Origin: Maricaulis sp.
GTDB lineage: Bacteria; Pseudomonadota; Alphaproteobacteria; Caulobacterales; Maricaulaceae
Reading direction: 5' to 3'
Length of the DNA: 64,000 nt
NCBI GenBank assembly: GCA_017643585.1
Contig: JAEPND010000013.1
Coordinates: forward strand, 1-64,000
Under the pieces are notes generated by a model, which was not told where the DNA came from, ran no database searches, and saw only the letters and a list, made by a program, of their open reading frames with translations. How positions within the stretch are numbered: the first letter of the stretch is position 1; every line of letters begins with the position of its first letter. This document shows, in pieces, positions 1-8,621 of the stretch. A program made the position numbers and the translations under genes.

Positions 1-122
1 ATGATCCAACTCCTTCAAGGAGCTTGAATCACGACCCGACTGATTTGGGAATCCAGTTTATGGGTACAGAACCTAGTCAGCCTGCTGCTTACGCGGCGAC
101 GATGAGCCTGGCTTGGGGCGGA
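1..122. other. left-edge non-coding stretch
   Basis: I find no supportable complete gene here. A short open frame ends with TGA at 25-27 on the plus strand and could be the 3' end of a gene entering from the left, but eight codons are too few to tell. A hairpin with an 8-bp stem (GGGGCGGA at 115-122 pairing with TCCGCCCC at 135-142) straddles the end of cysQ. It lacks a U-tract on either strand, so it is at most a weak or Rho-assisted terminator. Confidence 0.4.
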
Positions 123-920
123 TCAGGATTGAAGTCCGCCCCAGGCAATGAACGCGCCGTTCAGATAACCCGTGTCCTGCTTCGCATAGAGGAAGGCATT
201 GCCCTCGGGCGTGGTGACCCGGCCGCCTGCCGCCGCAAGAACAGCATGGCCAGCACCGGTATCCCATTCCATGGTCGGTCCAAAACGCGGATAGACATCG
301 GCGCTTCCTTCCGCCACCAGGCAGAACTTCAGTGAGGAACCGGCGGATACACGTTCGGTCACACCAAGCTTCTCTGCAAAGTTCAGGGTTTTCTCGTCCG
401 CATGAGAGCGGCTCATGACAGCGGTCAGGGTATCGCCGGCTTCGCGAATTCGCATGTCTGACAAATTGCCTTTGTCGACCTCTGCCCCCGGAGACAAATC
501 CCCGGTCCAGGCCGATTGCCCACCGACATAGATCTTTTCGATCGCCGGTGCGTAGACGCAGCCCGCGACCGGGACACGATTTGCAATCAGCGCGATATTG
601 ACGGTGAACTCGCCATTCTTGTTGATGAATTCCTTGGTTCCGTCGACAGGGTCGACAAGAATGAACACGCCGTCGACCTGCGGGCGAATGCCGGCGGAAA
701 AGCTTTCTTCCGCAAGAACCGGAATGTCAGCGAAATTCTTTTTCAATTCAGCGAGGATGATTTTCTCGGCCCGCTCGTCGGCATCCGTAACGGGAGACTT
801 GTCGTCCTTGCCACGCACTTCGAAGCCGGAATTGTAAACTTCCATGATGACTTCGCTGGCGAGACTGCAAATGCGCGCAAATTCAAACGCGACAGAGTCG
901 CGATTCTGGATGTCGATCAT
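123..920 (-). CDS. cysQ: 3'(2'),5'-bisphosphate nucleotidase CysQ
   Basis: This protein removes the 3' phosphate from adenosine 3',5'-bisphosphate, the by-product of sulfate assimilation, and belongs to the Mg-dependent, Li-sensitive inositol-monophosphatase superfamily. The 265 residues match the usual CysQ length. Metal-site motifs are visible in order: LAEES near residues 69-73, DPVDGT near 90-95, and WDTGAGHA in the C-terminal third, which corresponds to the family WDxxA motif. The ATG at 918-920 gives a normal N terminus. The gene stands alone, divergent from the glycosyltransferase at 1074. Other superfamily members such as SuhB are less likely given the DPVDGTKEF form of the motif. Confidence 0.9.
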   Translation of the reverse strand: MIDIQNRDSVAFEFARICSLASEVIMEVYNSGFEVRGKDDKSPVTDADERAEKIILAELKKNFADIPVLAEESFSAGIRPQVDGVFILVDPVDGTKEFINKNGEFTVNIALIANRVPVAGCVYAPAIEKIYVGGQSAWTGDLSPGAEVDKGNLSDMRIREAGDTLTAVMSRSHADEKTLNFAEKLGVTERVSAGSSLKFCLVAEGSADVYPRFGPTMEWDTGAGHAVLAAAGGRVTTPEGNAFLYAKQDTGYLNGAFIAWGGLQS

Positions 921-1073
921 GAGATGCCCCCTGTAGTTCTGACCTGCTTAGACGCAGACTGGGCGCAATCCAAGAGAAGAATTGGCGAAAACCGGGCAAC
1001 AGCTGCAATGGCGATAAACTATTCCCATGGGCCGGTGCATCTGACATGAACGGGTGATACTTTTGAGAGTGAA

Positions 1074-2072
1074 ATGAAGCCGGAATTCGACATCACCGTT
1101 CTGATCGTCGCCTACAAGAGTCGCGACACGATCCGGCGCTGCCTCGCAGCGCTGGAGCAGCAAAGCTGTGCACCGGCGCGCGTGAAACTGCTGGAGAATG
1201 GTTCTCCCAGAGAAGAGCGCTTGGTTGTGGACGAATTGCCTGACTGGGTCGAGTTTGTCAGCTCCGAGGAAAACCTGGGATTTGCGGGCGGCAATAATCT
1301 TCTGGCCAAGGATGTGGAGACCGATTGGCTGGTCTTGCTCAATCCGGACGCGTTTCCACACTCCGATTGGATCTCGGCCCTGAAGGCGGCGACGACGCGT
1401 TTCCCGGAGGTGAGACTCTTCGGGTCGACGCAATTTGCTGCTGACCAGTCTGGCGTGCTTGATGGGTGTGGCGATGTCTATCATGGCTTCGGCCTGGCTT
1501 ATCGCGCCGGGTACGGGAAACGCTGGCCGTCACCGCCGCCTACAGGCGAAGTCTTTGGGCCTTGTGGCGCGGCGCTACTGATACGGCGGGACGCCTGGCA
1601 GGCGCTTGGCGGGTTTGATGACGCCTTCTTTTGTTACAATGAGGATGTCGATCTGGCTTATCGCGCCCGATTGCAGGGTTGGCCCACCATCCAGCTGGCA
1701 GAGGCGCAGATCCATCATCTCGGTTACGGGTCATCGGGCCGACGTTCGGAATTTGCCACTTTCCATGGCGTTCGCAATCGATTGTGGGTGTTTCTGAAAA
1801 ACACGCCCGGCTGGGCCTTTCCGCTTCTGGTCCCATTACACGCGGCGATCACGCTGGCCCTGTGGCTGTCAGCGGCTCGTTTCGGGCATTTCAAGCTGTT
1901 TGGCAAAGCCCTGGGTGCGGCATTGAAGGATTGGCCTCGCATCATGCGCGAGCGCAGAGCCCTTCAGGCAAACCGCAAGGTCAAGGTCAGCGAAATTCTG
2001 TCCGCCATGACGTGGAACCCGTTTGCTCTGCTGACCCGCGCGGCCGATGTTCGCGCACCCAAAGAGCGTTAG
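1074..2072 (+). CDS. glycosyltransferase family 2 (rhamnosyltransferase-like)
   Basis: This is an inverting GT-A glycosyltransferase, probably adding a sugar to a lipid-linked surface glycan on the cytoplasmic face of the inner membrane. The 332 residues open with ITVLIVAYKS (donor-binding strand). They continue with LNPDAF near residue 92, in the place of the DxD motif, and GGFDDAFFCYNEDVDL near 180-195, the acceptor-side ED motif of WbbL/rhamnosyl-type enzymes. A hydrophobic stretch near 245-265 suggests membrane association. The sugar and acceptor cannot be read from sequence. A related enzyme lies at 54876. The stop codon overlaps that of the convergent gene at 2069. Confidence 0.8.
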   Translation: MKPEFDITVLIVAYKSRDTIRRCLAALEQQSCAPARVKLLENGSPREERLVVDELPDWVEFVSSEENLGFAGGNNLLAKDVETDWLVLLNPDAFPHSDWISALKAATTRFPEVRLFGSTQFAADQSGVLDGCGDVYHGFGLAYRAGYGKRWPSPPPTGEVFGPCGAALLIRRDAWQALGGFDDAFFCYNEDVDLAYRARLQGWPTIQLAEAQIHHLGYGSSGRRSEFATFHGVRNRLWVFLKNTPGWAFPLLVPLHAAITLALWLSAARFGHFKLFGKALGAALKDWPRIMRERRALQANRKVKVSEILSAMTWNPFALLTRAADVRAPKER

Positions 2073-2659
2073 CCACAATCGGCGGGAGCGCCGACGATGA
2101 TCTCGATGCGTTCGAGGTCGATCGTATTTGCCCCGTTATCCCAGTCCGGCCACAGGGCGGCCCAGCCGAAATCCCAGGCACATCCCGGTGGAGACAGTTC
2201 AAAGTCCACTGTCGCACGGTCGCTGGTCACTTCGCTGTGGCGCCAGTCGCCCTGGCTCATCCCGGGCACGAAGAACGCGGTCCGCAGCCCGTTGGCAGCA
2301 TCCGCGGGCGGGCGCCGGACGTAATATCGGACGGTCAGATTGTATCCTTGCAGCGCTTCGAGTTCATGCGGCGCGAGGACAAAGAATGCGCCCGCCGATT
2401 GTTGGCCATCCAGAGGGCCGCGGGCGGCGGTAATGCGGGCAATCGTCGTGCCGCCATCGTCCAGGAAGCTGGCAGCCAGCCCCGGACCGGTAACAAGGCC
2501 CTGTAGGAGATCACCTTCGATCAGAATGCCTTCAGCCTGGATCTCCTCGGGCGAGCGCTGTGTATCGCTGCCAAACTGGAGCGCTGAATACACCATCGTC
2601 GCGATAACGAGTGCAGAAAGAGGAAAAAAGGCCCAGTCGGGCAGGCTCGGGAGCTTCAC
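2069..2659 (-). CDS. hypothetical single-pass membrane protein
   Basis: I do not recognise this protein. The GTG start at 2657-2659 gives about 196 residues, and the frame stays open upstream to an ATG at 2755. I prefer the shorter form because the upstream part lacks protein-like composition. One transmembrane helix (WAFFPLSALVIATMVYSAL) sits at the N terminus, followed by a probably periplasmic domain rich in beta-type sequence, with a C-terminal region containing two Cys and many Trp. This layout suggests a membrane-anchored periplasmic beta-sandwich, but no function can be assigned. Its TAA shares the tetranucleotide TTAG (2069-2072) with the glycosyltransferase stop. Confidence 0.55.
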   Translation of the reverse strand: MKLPSLPDWAFFPLSALVIATMVYSALQFGSDTQRSPEEIQAEGILIEGDLLQGLVTGPGLAASFLDDGGTTIARITAARGPLDGQQSAGAFFVLAPHELEALQGYNLTVRYYVRRPPADAANGLRTAFFVPGMSQGDWRHSEVTSDRATVDFELSPPGCAWDFGWAALWPDWDNGANTIDLERIEIIVGAPADCG

Positions 2660-2864
2660 GACGCACTCATAGTCTGGATGCCTCGACTGTTTGGCCGAGT
2701 GCGCTCGGGTCGTCAACCAGAAGCATCGTTTTTGGGCGGCAGCAGTATTGCCCAAATTATGCCGAGAAGCTGATTATGCTCGATGGGAAACGCGGTTGAG
2801 ATTCAGCGACAAAGCTGCTGAACCTGCCGCTCCACTTGAACTTTTGTGCGACGCAGTTGATTTT

Positions 2865-3164
2865 ATGTCCATGGACGACGCCCGCAGCCCGGATCAGGAT
2901 ACGCTTGTAATTGCCCTGTCGCGTTTCGATGGTGCGATGACGCGTGTCGAAAGCCTCGCCTCAAAACTCGTTGACCGTGTTGAACGTGCCGAGATGGAAA
3001 TTGGTGCGAGCGCCAGCGCTGATCTTGACCGGGCCCGACTGGCTGAAGCGCTGGATATGTCCAAGTCACGGGAAGCCGAATTGCAAGGCGCTGCTGAGGA
3101 AGCGGCTGCTGCACTGGATGCGGCGATCGAGGACCTTCGCATGATCGTGACGGAGGAGGAGTGA
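2865..3164 (+). CDS. DUF4164-like coiled-coil protein upstream of zapA
   Basis: The 99 residues are almost entirely helical and rich in Ala, Glu and Arg, with heptad-like spacing (RFDGAMTRVESLASKLVDRV and following), so a coiled coil is expected. Small coiled-coil proteins of the DUF4164 type are commonly found directly before zapA in alphaproteobacteria, and a part in division-ring assembly is a reasonable inference. I chose the ATG at 2865 because the longer open frame upstream has no coiled-coil character. The stop TGA (3162-3164) overlaps the ATG of zapA, so the two are translationally coupled. Confidence 0.65.
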   Translation: MSMDDARSPDQDTLVIALSRFDGAMTRVESLASKLVDRVERAEMEIGASASADLDRARLAEALDMSKSREAELQGAAEEAAAALDAAIEDLRMIVTEEE

Positions 3165-3571
3165 TGTCGAAAGTCACGGTATTCCTGAACGGTCGCGAAT
3201 TCACGATCGGCTGCGAGGAAGGCCAGGAAGCCTATCTCAAATCGCTGGCCAGCTATCTTGATGGCAAGGTCCAGGGGATCACCGAGCAGGTCGGTCAGAT
3301 CGGTGATTTGCGGCTGCTTTTGATGGCGTCCCTGGTGGTTGTGGATGAATTGAAGGATGCCGAGCGCCGCATTGAAACGCTCGAAGCGCATGTCGATCAG
3401 TTGAGATCGCGTTCTGCCGGTGAGAATGTTCACAACGAGCAACAGCGTGATCAGCTCGCTCGCACCATCACCGCCCTGGCGGAGCGGATGGAAAGCCTGG
3501 CGGACCGGCTCGATGGAAAACCGGACGAAGACGCTGCGGGTCAAACACCCCTTGAGCAGGTCGAGGCTTGA
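3164..3571 (+). CDS. zapA: cell division protein ZapA
   Basis: ZapA binds FtsZ and promotes bundling of protofilaments in the cytoplasmic Z-ring. The 135 residues start with the family pattern VTVFLNGREFTIGCEEGQE, continue through LASYLDGKV and LMASLVVVDEL, and end in a long coiled coil for dimerisation followed by an acidic tail. The ATG at 3164 overlaps the upstream stop (TGATG) and is preceded by GGAGGAGGA. A GTG immediately before it (3161) is a less likely start. The position directly upstream of a probable 6S RNA and fau is the arrangement seen across many proteobacteria. Confidence 0.88.
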   Translation: MSKVTVFLNGREFTIGCEEGQEAYLKSLASYLDGKVQGITEQVGQIGDLRLLLMASLVVVDELKDAERRIETLEAHVDQLRSRSAGENVHNEQQRDQLARTITALAERMESLADRLDGKPDEDAAGQTPLEQVEA

Positions 3572-3581
3572 GCTCGTCGCG

Positions 3582-3760
3582 ATTTGTCGCCACATAGGCA
3601 GTGGCGGTTATCTGCAGCGTGCGATGAGACGTTTATCCTACCGACCGTACATCACCACGAGGGAACTGCCTCTGTTCGGGACCGTGGTCCCTTATACGCG
3701 GTGCCCACCTGACTTGTCGGGTCTGTGGGGATACACACGACTTGCCGGCGCAGGCGGAGC
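3582..3760 (+). ncRNA. ssrS: probable 6S RNA (SsrS)
   Basis: About 190 bases without a convincing reading frame lie between zapA and fau, the place where 6S RNA is encoded in most proteobacteria. 6S RNA mimics an open promoter and sequesters the housekeeping RNA polymerase. The stretch has several strong local helices, including GAGGGAACTGCCTC near 3659-3672 and CCCACCTGAC facing GTCGGGTCTGTGGGG at 3704-3730. The segment GCGGTGCCCACCTGA resembles the 3' arm of alphaproteobacterial 6S RNAs as I remember them. The ends are approximate. A covariance-model search for Rfam RF00013 or its alphaproteobacterial relatives would settle it. Confidence 0.65.
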
Positions 3761-3766
3761 CGCCAC

Positions 3767-4318
3767 ATGACCCTTGCGATCGAAAAACAGGCCCTGCGAG
3801 AGCAGGCACTGCGAAAACGATCCGAGGCTGCACAAGCTGCACAACCGCTTGGGGACGCCTGCCTCGCGGCCTTCAAAGAAATCCTTGATAGGCACGCCGT
3901 TTCCATCCTGGGCGGATATTACCCGGTGCGGGACGAGCTCGATATCCTGCCGCTACTGGAGCTGGCCGACCAACACGGCGTGGTGACGGCATTGCCACGC
4001 GTGACGGGGCGAGAGGCGCCGCTGGAATTCCAGCGCTGGAGGCCCGGGCAAGCGACAGAGGTCGCGCAGTATGGAATACCGGTTGCGTTGGAGGCGGCTC
4101 CACGGGTCGTGCCGGATGCCCTTTTAGTGCCGGGCCTGGCCTTTGACAGCCATGGCGGACGATTGGGGTATGGCGGTGGTTATTATGATCGGACCATCGC
4201 GCATCTGGGGCAGGTCCGGCGCCCGGTCCTGATCGCCGTGGGCTATGAGGCGCAGCGCGTCGCGCGCACACCGAGTGGTCCCCATGACCAGTCGATGGAT
4301 TACACCCTGTTCGCCTGA
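3767..4318 (+). CDS. fau: 5-formyltetrahydrofolate cyclo-ligase
   Basis: The enzyme converts 5-formyltetrahydrofolate to 5,10-methenyltetrahydrofolate using ATP, returning a storage folate to the one-carbon pool. The 183 residues match the family size. The diagnostic C-terminal motif GGRLGYGGGYYDRTI (about residues 130-144) forms the ATP/phosphate site, and the N-terminal basic helix KQALREQALRKR is typical. I chose the ATG at 3767. An in-frame GTG at 3725 would extend the gene into the putative 6S RNA. Its folate product feeds the metF/metH pathway encoded a few kilobases downstream. Confidence 0.88.
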   Translation: MTLAIEKQALREQALRKRSEAAQAAQPLGDACLAAFKEILDRHAVSILGGYYPVRDELDILPLLELADQHGVVTALPRVTGREAPLEFQRWRPGQATEVAQYGIPVALEAAPRVVPDALLVPGLAFDSHGGRLGYGGGYYDRTIAHLGQVRRPVLIAVGYEAQRVARTPSGPHDQSMDYTLFA

Positions 4319-4469
4319 GGCGCGAATTTTGTTTCCGATATTCACGTCAGTGACACAACTGTGTTAGTCTTTCCGCGGGTGCCGCAGTGAATCTGGCCGG
4401 GTGTCTTCCGGCTTCATCGTTTCTAAACGGGAACCACCTGTAATCACGGGTGTTCCAGCAGGGGGCGGA

Positions 4470-4850
4470 ATGACTTACACGGTCGCATATCAAAGCGCGC
4501 ACCGGTCGGCCGAGCTGACACACCATGAAAAGGTCGATCTGCAGGAAATCCATGAATCTCGCAAGGAATTGGCGCGGGTCGCCAATGCAAACAGCACTCG
4601 TGGAGCGCTGATCAATATCCTGGACTCGGAAATTGTCGCGGCGCCGGTCGACATCATCGACAATGTGCGCGGGCTGATCGAGGAATTGAAGCCCGGGTGC
4701 CGGCTTGCCTTCGTTGCCGTGCCGGAAGCGCAAGAGGTGATCAGCATGGTCGTGACCACGGTCGCACACGGACATGGGGCCAAGGTGATGGGGTTTGCGG
4801 ATCTGGACGAGGCCCGCAGCTGGATCCGAGGAGCGTCGCGCCCGGCCTGA
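4470..4850 (+). CDS. STAS/SpoIIAA-like fold protein of unknown function
   Basis: The product is about 126 residues. Alternating hydrophobic strands and helices (GALINILDSEI, CRLAFVAVP, AKVMGFADLDEARSWI) suggest the small alpha/beta fold of the STAS or SpoIIAA-like superfamily, which includes anti-sigma antagonists and lipid-binding SEC14-like domains. There is no clear phosphorylatable Ser in a DSxG motif, so a sigma-factor switch is not supported. The ATG at 4470 follows a GGGGGCGGA stretch. A GTG at 4401 would add 23 unconvincing residues. It ends in front of a bidirectional terminator shared with ahcY. Confidence 0.5.
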   Translation: MTYTVAYQSAHRSAELTHHEKVDLQEIHESRKELARVANANSTRGALINILDSEIVAAPVDIIDNVRGLIEELKPGCRLAFVAVPEAQEVISMVVTTVAHGHGAKVMGFADLDEARSWIRGASRPA

Positions 4851-4876
4851 GATCTTTTCGAGGAGGCCGCCAAAGA

Positions 4877-4905
4877 AAAACGCCCCGTCGAAGACGGGGC
4901 GTTTT
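4877..4905. terminator. bidirectional intrinsic terminator
   Basis: A perfect 13-bp stem (AAAACGCCCCGTC at 4877-4889 with GACGGGGCGTTTT at 4893-4905) surrounds a GAA loop. It carries A/T runs on both sides, so it can stop transcription from the STAS-like gene on the plus strand and from ahcY on the minus strand. Confidence 0.9.
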
Positions 4906-4922
4906 CTGTGTTCAGCCTGGGC

Positions 4923-6329
4923 CTAGTAGCGGTAGTGTTCCGCCTTGAACGGGCCGTGCTGCGGGACGCCGATATAGTCGGCCTGCTCTTCAGAGAGCAC
5001 GGTCAGCTTAGCGCCCAGCTTGTCCAGGTGCAGCGCCGCAACTTTCTCGTCGAGATGTTTCGGCAGGATGTAGACCTCGTTGTCGTATTTCTCACCATCC
5101 GTCCACAGCTCGATCTGGGCCAGGGTCTGGTTGGTGAACGAAGAGGACATCACGAAGCTCGGGTGACCCGTCGCATTGCCGAGATTTACCAGGCGGCCTT
5201 CGGAGAGAAGGATGATGCGGTGGCCTTCCGGGAAGTTCACCAGGTCGACCTGCGGCTTCACATTGGTCCACTGGTAGTTTTTCAGGCTCTCGACCTGAAT
5301 TTCGTTGTCGAAGTGACCGATATTGCAGACGATCGCCATGTCCTTCATGCCGCGCATGTGGTCCACGGTGATGATGTCCTTGTTGCCGGTCGCCGTGACG
5401 AAGATATCCATCTCGTCAACAACGTCCTCGATGCGAACAACTTCGAAACCATCCATGCAGGCCTGCAGGGCACAGATCGGGTCGACTTCGGTCACATAGA
5501 CGCGGGCGCCAGCACCTGCGAGCGACTCTGCGGAGCCTTTGCCGACATCGCCATAGCCGAGGACGAGGGCTTTCTTGCCCGACATCATGACGTCGGTACC
5601 ACGACGAATGGCGTCGACCAGGCTCTCGCGACAGCCATAGCGGTTGTCGAACTTGGACTTGGTGACGCTGTCATTGACGTTGATGGCCGGGAAGGGCAGC
5701 TCGCCACGCTTCTGCATTTGATAAAGACGCATGACGCCGGTGGTTGTCTCCTCCGATACACCCTGGATGGCTGCCTTGGCCTTGGCGAACCAGCCCGGCG
5801 TTGCGGCAATACGCTTCTTGATCTGTGCGTAGAGGGCAGTTTCCTCTTCCGATTTCGGGTGGTCGAGAATGGACGGGTCATTCTCGGCCTTTTCGCCCAG
5901 GATCAGGTAGAGGGTCGCGTCACCACCATCGTCCAGGATCATGTTGGCGGTTTCGCCGTCAGCCCAATGGAAGATGGCGTCGGCGTAGTCCCAGTACTCT
6001 TCCAGCGTCTCGCCCTTGGTCGCGAAGACCGGCACGCCGGTTTCGGCGATGGCGGCAGCGGCCTGGTCTTGGGTGGAGAAGATGTTGCACGATGCCCAGC
6101 GGACTTCCGCGCCGAGCGCCGTCAGCGTCTCGATGAGCACGGCGGTCTGGATGGTCATGTGCAGGGAGCCGGCAATGCGTGCGCCCTTTAGTGGCTGGGA
6201 GTCTTTGTATTCTTCACGCAGAGCCATCAGGCCCGGCATTTCGATCTCGGCCATGTCGAGCTCTGTGCGGCCCCATTTGGCGAGCGACAGGTCTTTGACG
6301 ACGTACGGTTTGTTGGCGGATTCCGTCAT
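4923..6329 (-). CDS. ahcY: adenosylhomocysteinase
   Basis: S-adenosylhomocysteine hydrolase splits the product of methyl transfer into adenosine and homocysteine and so relieves product inhibition of methyltransferases. The 468 residues fit the long bacterial form. Visible motifs are [16 protein letters not shown] near the N terminus, [19 protein letters not shown] in the substrate region, [10 protein letters not shown] for NAD binding near residue 260, and the C-terminal KAEHYRY that reaches into the neighbouring NAD site. It lies 74 bases downstream of metK on the same strand, probably in one transcript, so the upstream metK operator would control both. No separate operator is visible before ahcY. 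Confidence 0.96.
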   Translation of the reverse strand: MTESANKPYVVKDLSLAKWGRTELDMAEIEMPGLMALREEYKDSQPLKGARIAGSLHMTIQTAVLIETLTALGAEVRWASCNIFSTQDQAAAAIAETGVPVFATKGETLEEYWDYADAIFHWADGETANMILDDGGDATLYLILGEKAENDPSILDHPKSEEETALYAQIKKRIAATPGWFAKAKAAIQGVSEETTTGVMRLYQMQKRGELPFPAINVNDSVTKSKFDNRYGCRESLVDAIRRGTDVMMSGKKALVLGYGDVGKGSAESLAGAGARVYVTEVDPICALQACMDGFEVVRIEDVVDEMDIFVTATGNKDIITVDHMRGMKDMAIVCNIGHFDNEIQVESLKNYQWTNVKPQVDLVNFPEGHRIILLSEGRLVNLGNATGHPSFVMSSSFTNQTLAQIELWTDGEKYDNEVYILPKHLDEKVAALHLDKLGAKLTVLSEEQADYIGVPQHGPFKAEHYRY

Positions 6330-6365
6330 GATCTTTCGATCCTTCTTGCGGTCTGTGTATGTGCG

Positions 6366-6387
6366 AGGGGCCGGATAACCGGCCCCT
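6366..6387 (-). other. metK-ahcY intergenic hairpin
   Basis: A 9-bp GC stem (AGGGGCCGG with CCGGCCCCT) with a four-base loop occupies the short gap between metK and ahcY. No U-tract follows on the minus strand, so it is not a standard terminator. It may set relative mRNA levels by processing or partial attenuation. Confidence 0.5.
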
Positions 6388-6403
6388 GGATTTCTTGTTT
6401 GGT

Positions 6404-7576
6404 TTAGATGAGCGATTTCAGCTCATCGACCAGATCTGTCTTCTCCCAGGAGAAGCCGCCATCGTTATCCGGCGTCCGGCCGAAATGACCGTAGGCGGCC
6501 GTGCGAGCATAGATCGGGCGATTGAGTTGCAGGCGTGTGCGGATGCCTCGCGGGGAGAGGTCGGCGATCTGCATCAGCGCGTCCTCGAGCTTGGCTTCAG
6601 CGATATTGCCGGTGCCATGCAGGTCGACATAAAGCGAGAGCGGCTTAGCGACGCCGATCGCGTAGGAGACCTGGATGGTGCACTTCTTTGACAGGCCGGC
6701 GGCGACGACGTTCTTGGCCAGCCAGCGGCACGCATAGGCAGCAGAGCGGTCAACCTTAGTCGGATCCTTGCCGGAGAAGGCACCGCCACCGTGCGGTGCA
6801 GCACCGCCATAGGTGTCGACAATGATCTTGCGACCGGTCAGGCCGGCATCACCGTCCGGCCCACCGATGACAAAATTGCCAGTCGGGTTCACGTAGAATT
6901 CCTCTTCCGGCGGGAACCAGCCCTCGGGCAGGACGTCCGCGACGATCGGGCGAACCAGTTCGCGGATATAGGCAGGAGAGTAGCCGTCCTTGTGCTGGGT
7001 GGATACGACCACCGAGGTCGCCCCGACAGGTACACCGTTTTCATAACGCAGGGTGACCTGGGACTTGGCGTCCGGCTCGAATTCCGGGCGTTCGCCGGAT
7101 TTGCGGACCGCGGCCATGCGCTTGAGGATCTCGTGAGAGAACTGGATCGGCGCCGGCATCAATTCCGGCGTCTCGTCCGTGGCATAGCCAAACATGATGC
7201 CCTGGTCGCCAGCACCTTCCTCGGTGAACGTGCCGGTGCCTGCATCAACACCCGCAGCGATGTCGGTGGATTGTTCGTGCAGGAAGTTCTGCAGCGCGGA
7301 TTTCTCCCAGTGGAAGCCGGCCTGTTCGTAGCCGATATCGCGCACCGCATTGCGTGCGGCGGCCTCGATCTCGTCATCCGAGATTGCGCCGGCACAGCGC
7401 ACTTCGCCGGCCAGAATGATCTGGTTGGTTGTCGTCAGGGTCTCACAGGCGACGCGTGCTTCCGGGTCCTTTGACAGGAAGAGGTCGACGATAGCGTCCG
7501 AAACGCGATCGCAGACCTTGTCGGGATGGCCTTCGGAAACGCTTTCGGAGGTGAAGATGTAGGACGTACGGCTCAC
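6404..7576 (-). CDS. metK: S-adenosylmethionine synthetase
   Basis: MetK makes S-adenosylmethionine from methionine and ATP in the cytoplasm. The 390 residues cover the full three-domain family length. Motifs in order are [13 protein letters not shown] at the N terminus (ATP/metal), [12 protein letters not shown] near residue 120 (adenosine loop) and [19 protein letters not shown] near 250-270 (phosphate loop). The start is GTG at 7574-7576, preceded by GAGGA at proper spacing. A palindromic operator (7588-7609) begins immediately upstream of the Shine-Dalgarno sequence, so repressor binding would block the promoter directly. ahcY follows on the same strand. Confidence 0.96.
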   Translation of the reverse strand: MSRTSYIFTSESVSEGHPDKVCDRVSDAIVDLFLSKDPEARVACETLTTTNQIILAGEVRCAGAISDDEIEAAARNAVRDIGYEQAGFHWEKSALQNFLHEQSTDIAAGVDAGTGTFTEEGAGDQGIMFGYATDETPELMPAPIQFSHEILKRMAAVRKSGERPEFEPDAKSQVTLRYENGVPVGATSVVVSTQHKDGYSPAYIRELVRPIVADVLPEGWFPPEEEFYVNPTGNFVIGGPDGDAGLTGRKIIVDTYGGAAPHGGGAFSGKDPTKVDRSAAYACRWLAKNVVAAGLSKKCTIQVSYAIGVAKPLSLYVDLHGTGNIAEAKLEDALMQIADLSPRGIRTRLQLNRPIYARTAAYGHFGRTPDNDGGFSWEKTDLVDELKSLI

Positions 7577-7587
7577 TACAAGATCCT

Positions 7588-7609
7588 CATATAAAGATTG
7601 CTTTATGTG
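7588..7609. promoter_or_regulatory. operator palindrome, metK side
   Basis: The core ATAAAG-ATTG-CTTTAT (7591-7606) extends symmetrically to CA and TG at the outer ends. It matches the second palindrome at 7695-7710 in both half-sites. The family context (ArsR-type SahR repressors control metK, ahcY, metF and metH in proteobacteria and respond to S-adenosylhomocysteine) makes this a likely SahR-type site, but no repressor gene lies in the window. The site starts right upstream of the metK ribosome binding site. Confidence 0.6.
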
Positions 7610-7694
7610 GCGCGGGATAGATCAGACATCTACCCAAGATGCAAGTTTTTAATTTCATGCAGAGACCATATTAACGGATCATCAAAGATGTTAT

Positions 7695-7710
7695 ATAAAG
7701 ATATCTTTAT
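7695..7710. promoter_or_regulatory. operator palindrome, metF side
   Basis: ATAAAGATATCTTTAT is a perfect 16-bp palindrome with half-sites identical to those of the metK-side site. The two centres are 104 bases apart, close to ten helical turns, so both could lie on the same DNA face. It sits about 33 bases before the metF GTG start, where a bound protein would overlap the promoter or the transcription start. Confidence 0.65.
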
Positions 7711-7742
7711 GTCGTAATAATCAATGAAGCCGAGGCCTCCCC

Positions 7743-8621
7743 GTGGCTAATAAACGAATTTCATTCGAGTTTTTTCCGCCAAAGAGCGAGGCAATGGAGC
7801 AAACCCTGTGGGATTCCATTTCCCGACTTGAGGCTCTGGCGCCCGAATTCGTCTCTGTGACCTATGGCGCAGGCGGGTCTACCCGGGACCGCACCCACCG
7901 GACGGTGAGGCGTATTGCCCAGGAGACGGGCATTGCCCCGGCGGCGCATCTGACCTGCGTCGGTGCATCCCGGGCTGACGTCGACGAGGTGATCGAGGAT
8001 TACTGGAATAGCGGGGTTCGCCACATCGTTGCCTTGCGTGGCGATCCGCCGGACGGCATTGGCGAGCGCTATGTGCCGCACCCGGATGGTTACGCAAATG
8101 CGGCGGAGTTGGCGGCGGGTATTCGAAACATTGCTGATTTCGAGATCTCGGTCGGCTGCTATCCGGAAAAACACCCTGAAAGTCCGAGCCAGCAGCACGA
8201 CTTTGATTTGCTCAAAGCGAAGATCGATGCGGGGGCCACGCGTGCGATCACGCAGTTCTTCTTTTATCCCGACGTGTTCTTCCGGTTCAGGGATGAAGCC
8301 GTCCGCGCGGGTATAACTGTGCCAATTATCCCCGGCATCATGCTGCAGCCGAACTTTGTCGGTCTGAAGCGCATTGCGGGACTGTGCGGAACAACGCTGC
8401 CTGCCTGGTTGCATGAATTGTATGAAGGCCTCGAGGATGACGCGTCCACGCGTCAGCTGGTTACAGCGCATGTGGCGGCCAACCTGGTTGAAAAATTGTC
8501 TGAAGGCGGTGTGGACGGGTTCCATTTCTACACGCTCAATCGAGCCGAGCTCGCATTGTCGACCTGCCGCTTGTTGGGGGTTCGCCCAAAGGCTCAAACC
8601 GCTCGGGAGATATCAGTATGA
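7743..8621 (+). CDS. metF: methylenetetrahydrofolate reductase
   Basis: MetF reduces 5,10-methylene- to 5-methyltetrahydrofolate, the methyl donor used by methionine synthase. The 292 residues match the bacterial FAD-dependent family. SFEFFPPKS (catalytic Glu region), VTYGAGGST, LTCVGAS and ALRGDPP appear in the expected order, followed by the QFFFYPD segment of the TIM barrel. The start is GTG at 7743 with a GAGG element upstream. The stop overlaps the ATG of the first metH gene (ATGA at 8618-8621), so metF and the two metH genes form one coupled operon under the shared palindromic operator region. Confidence 0.95.
   Translation: MANKRISFEFFPPKSEAMEQTLWDSISRLEALAPEFVSVTYGAGGSTRDRTHRTVRRIAQETGIAPAAHLTCVGASRADVDEVIEDYWNSGVRHIVALRGDPPDGIGERYVPHPDGYANAAELAAGIRNIADFEISVGCYPEKHPESPSQQHDFDLLKAKIDAGATRAITQFFFYPDVFFRFRDEAVRAGITVPIIPGIMLQPNFVGLKRIAGLCGTTLPAWLHELYEGLEDDASTRQLVTAHVAANLVEKLSEGGVDGFHFYTLNRAELALSTCRLLGVRPKAQTAREISV

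Noticed and set aside
4908-6191. A 427-codon open frame antisense to ahcY
   Set aside because: It mirrors the codon structure of ahcY (a strong family match), its product has no recognisable domain and is rich in residues expected from reversed high-GC codons.
7577-7742. SAM-type riboswitch upstream of metK or metF
   Set aside because: No SAM-I, SAM-II or SAM/SAH core is recognisable, and the metK leader is too short; DNA palindromes explain the region better.
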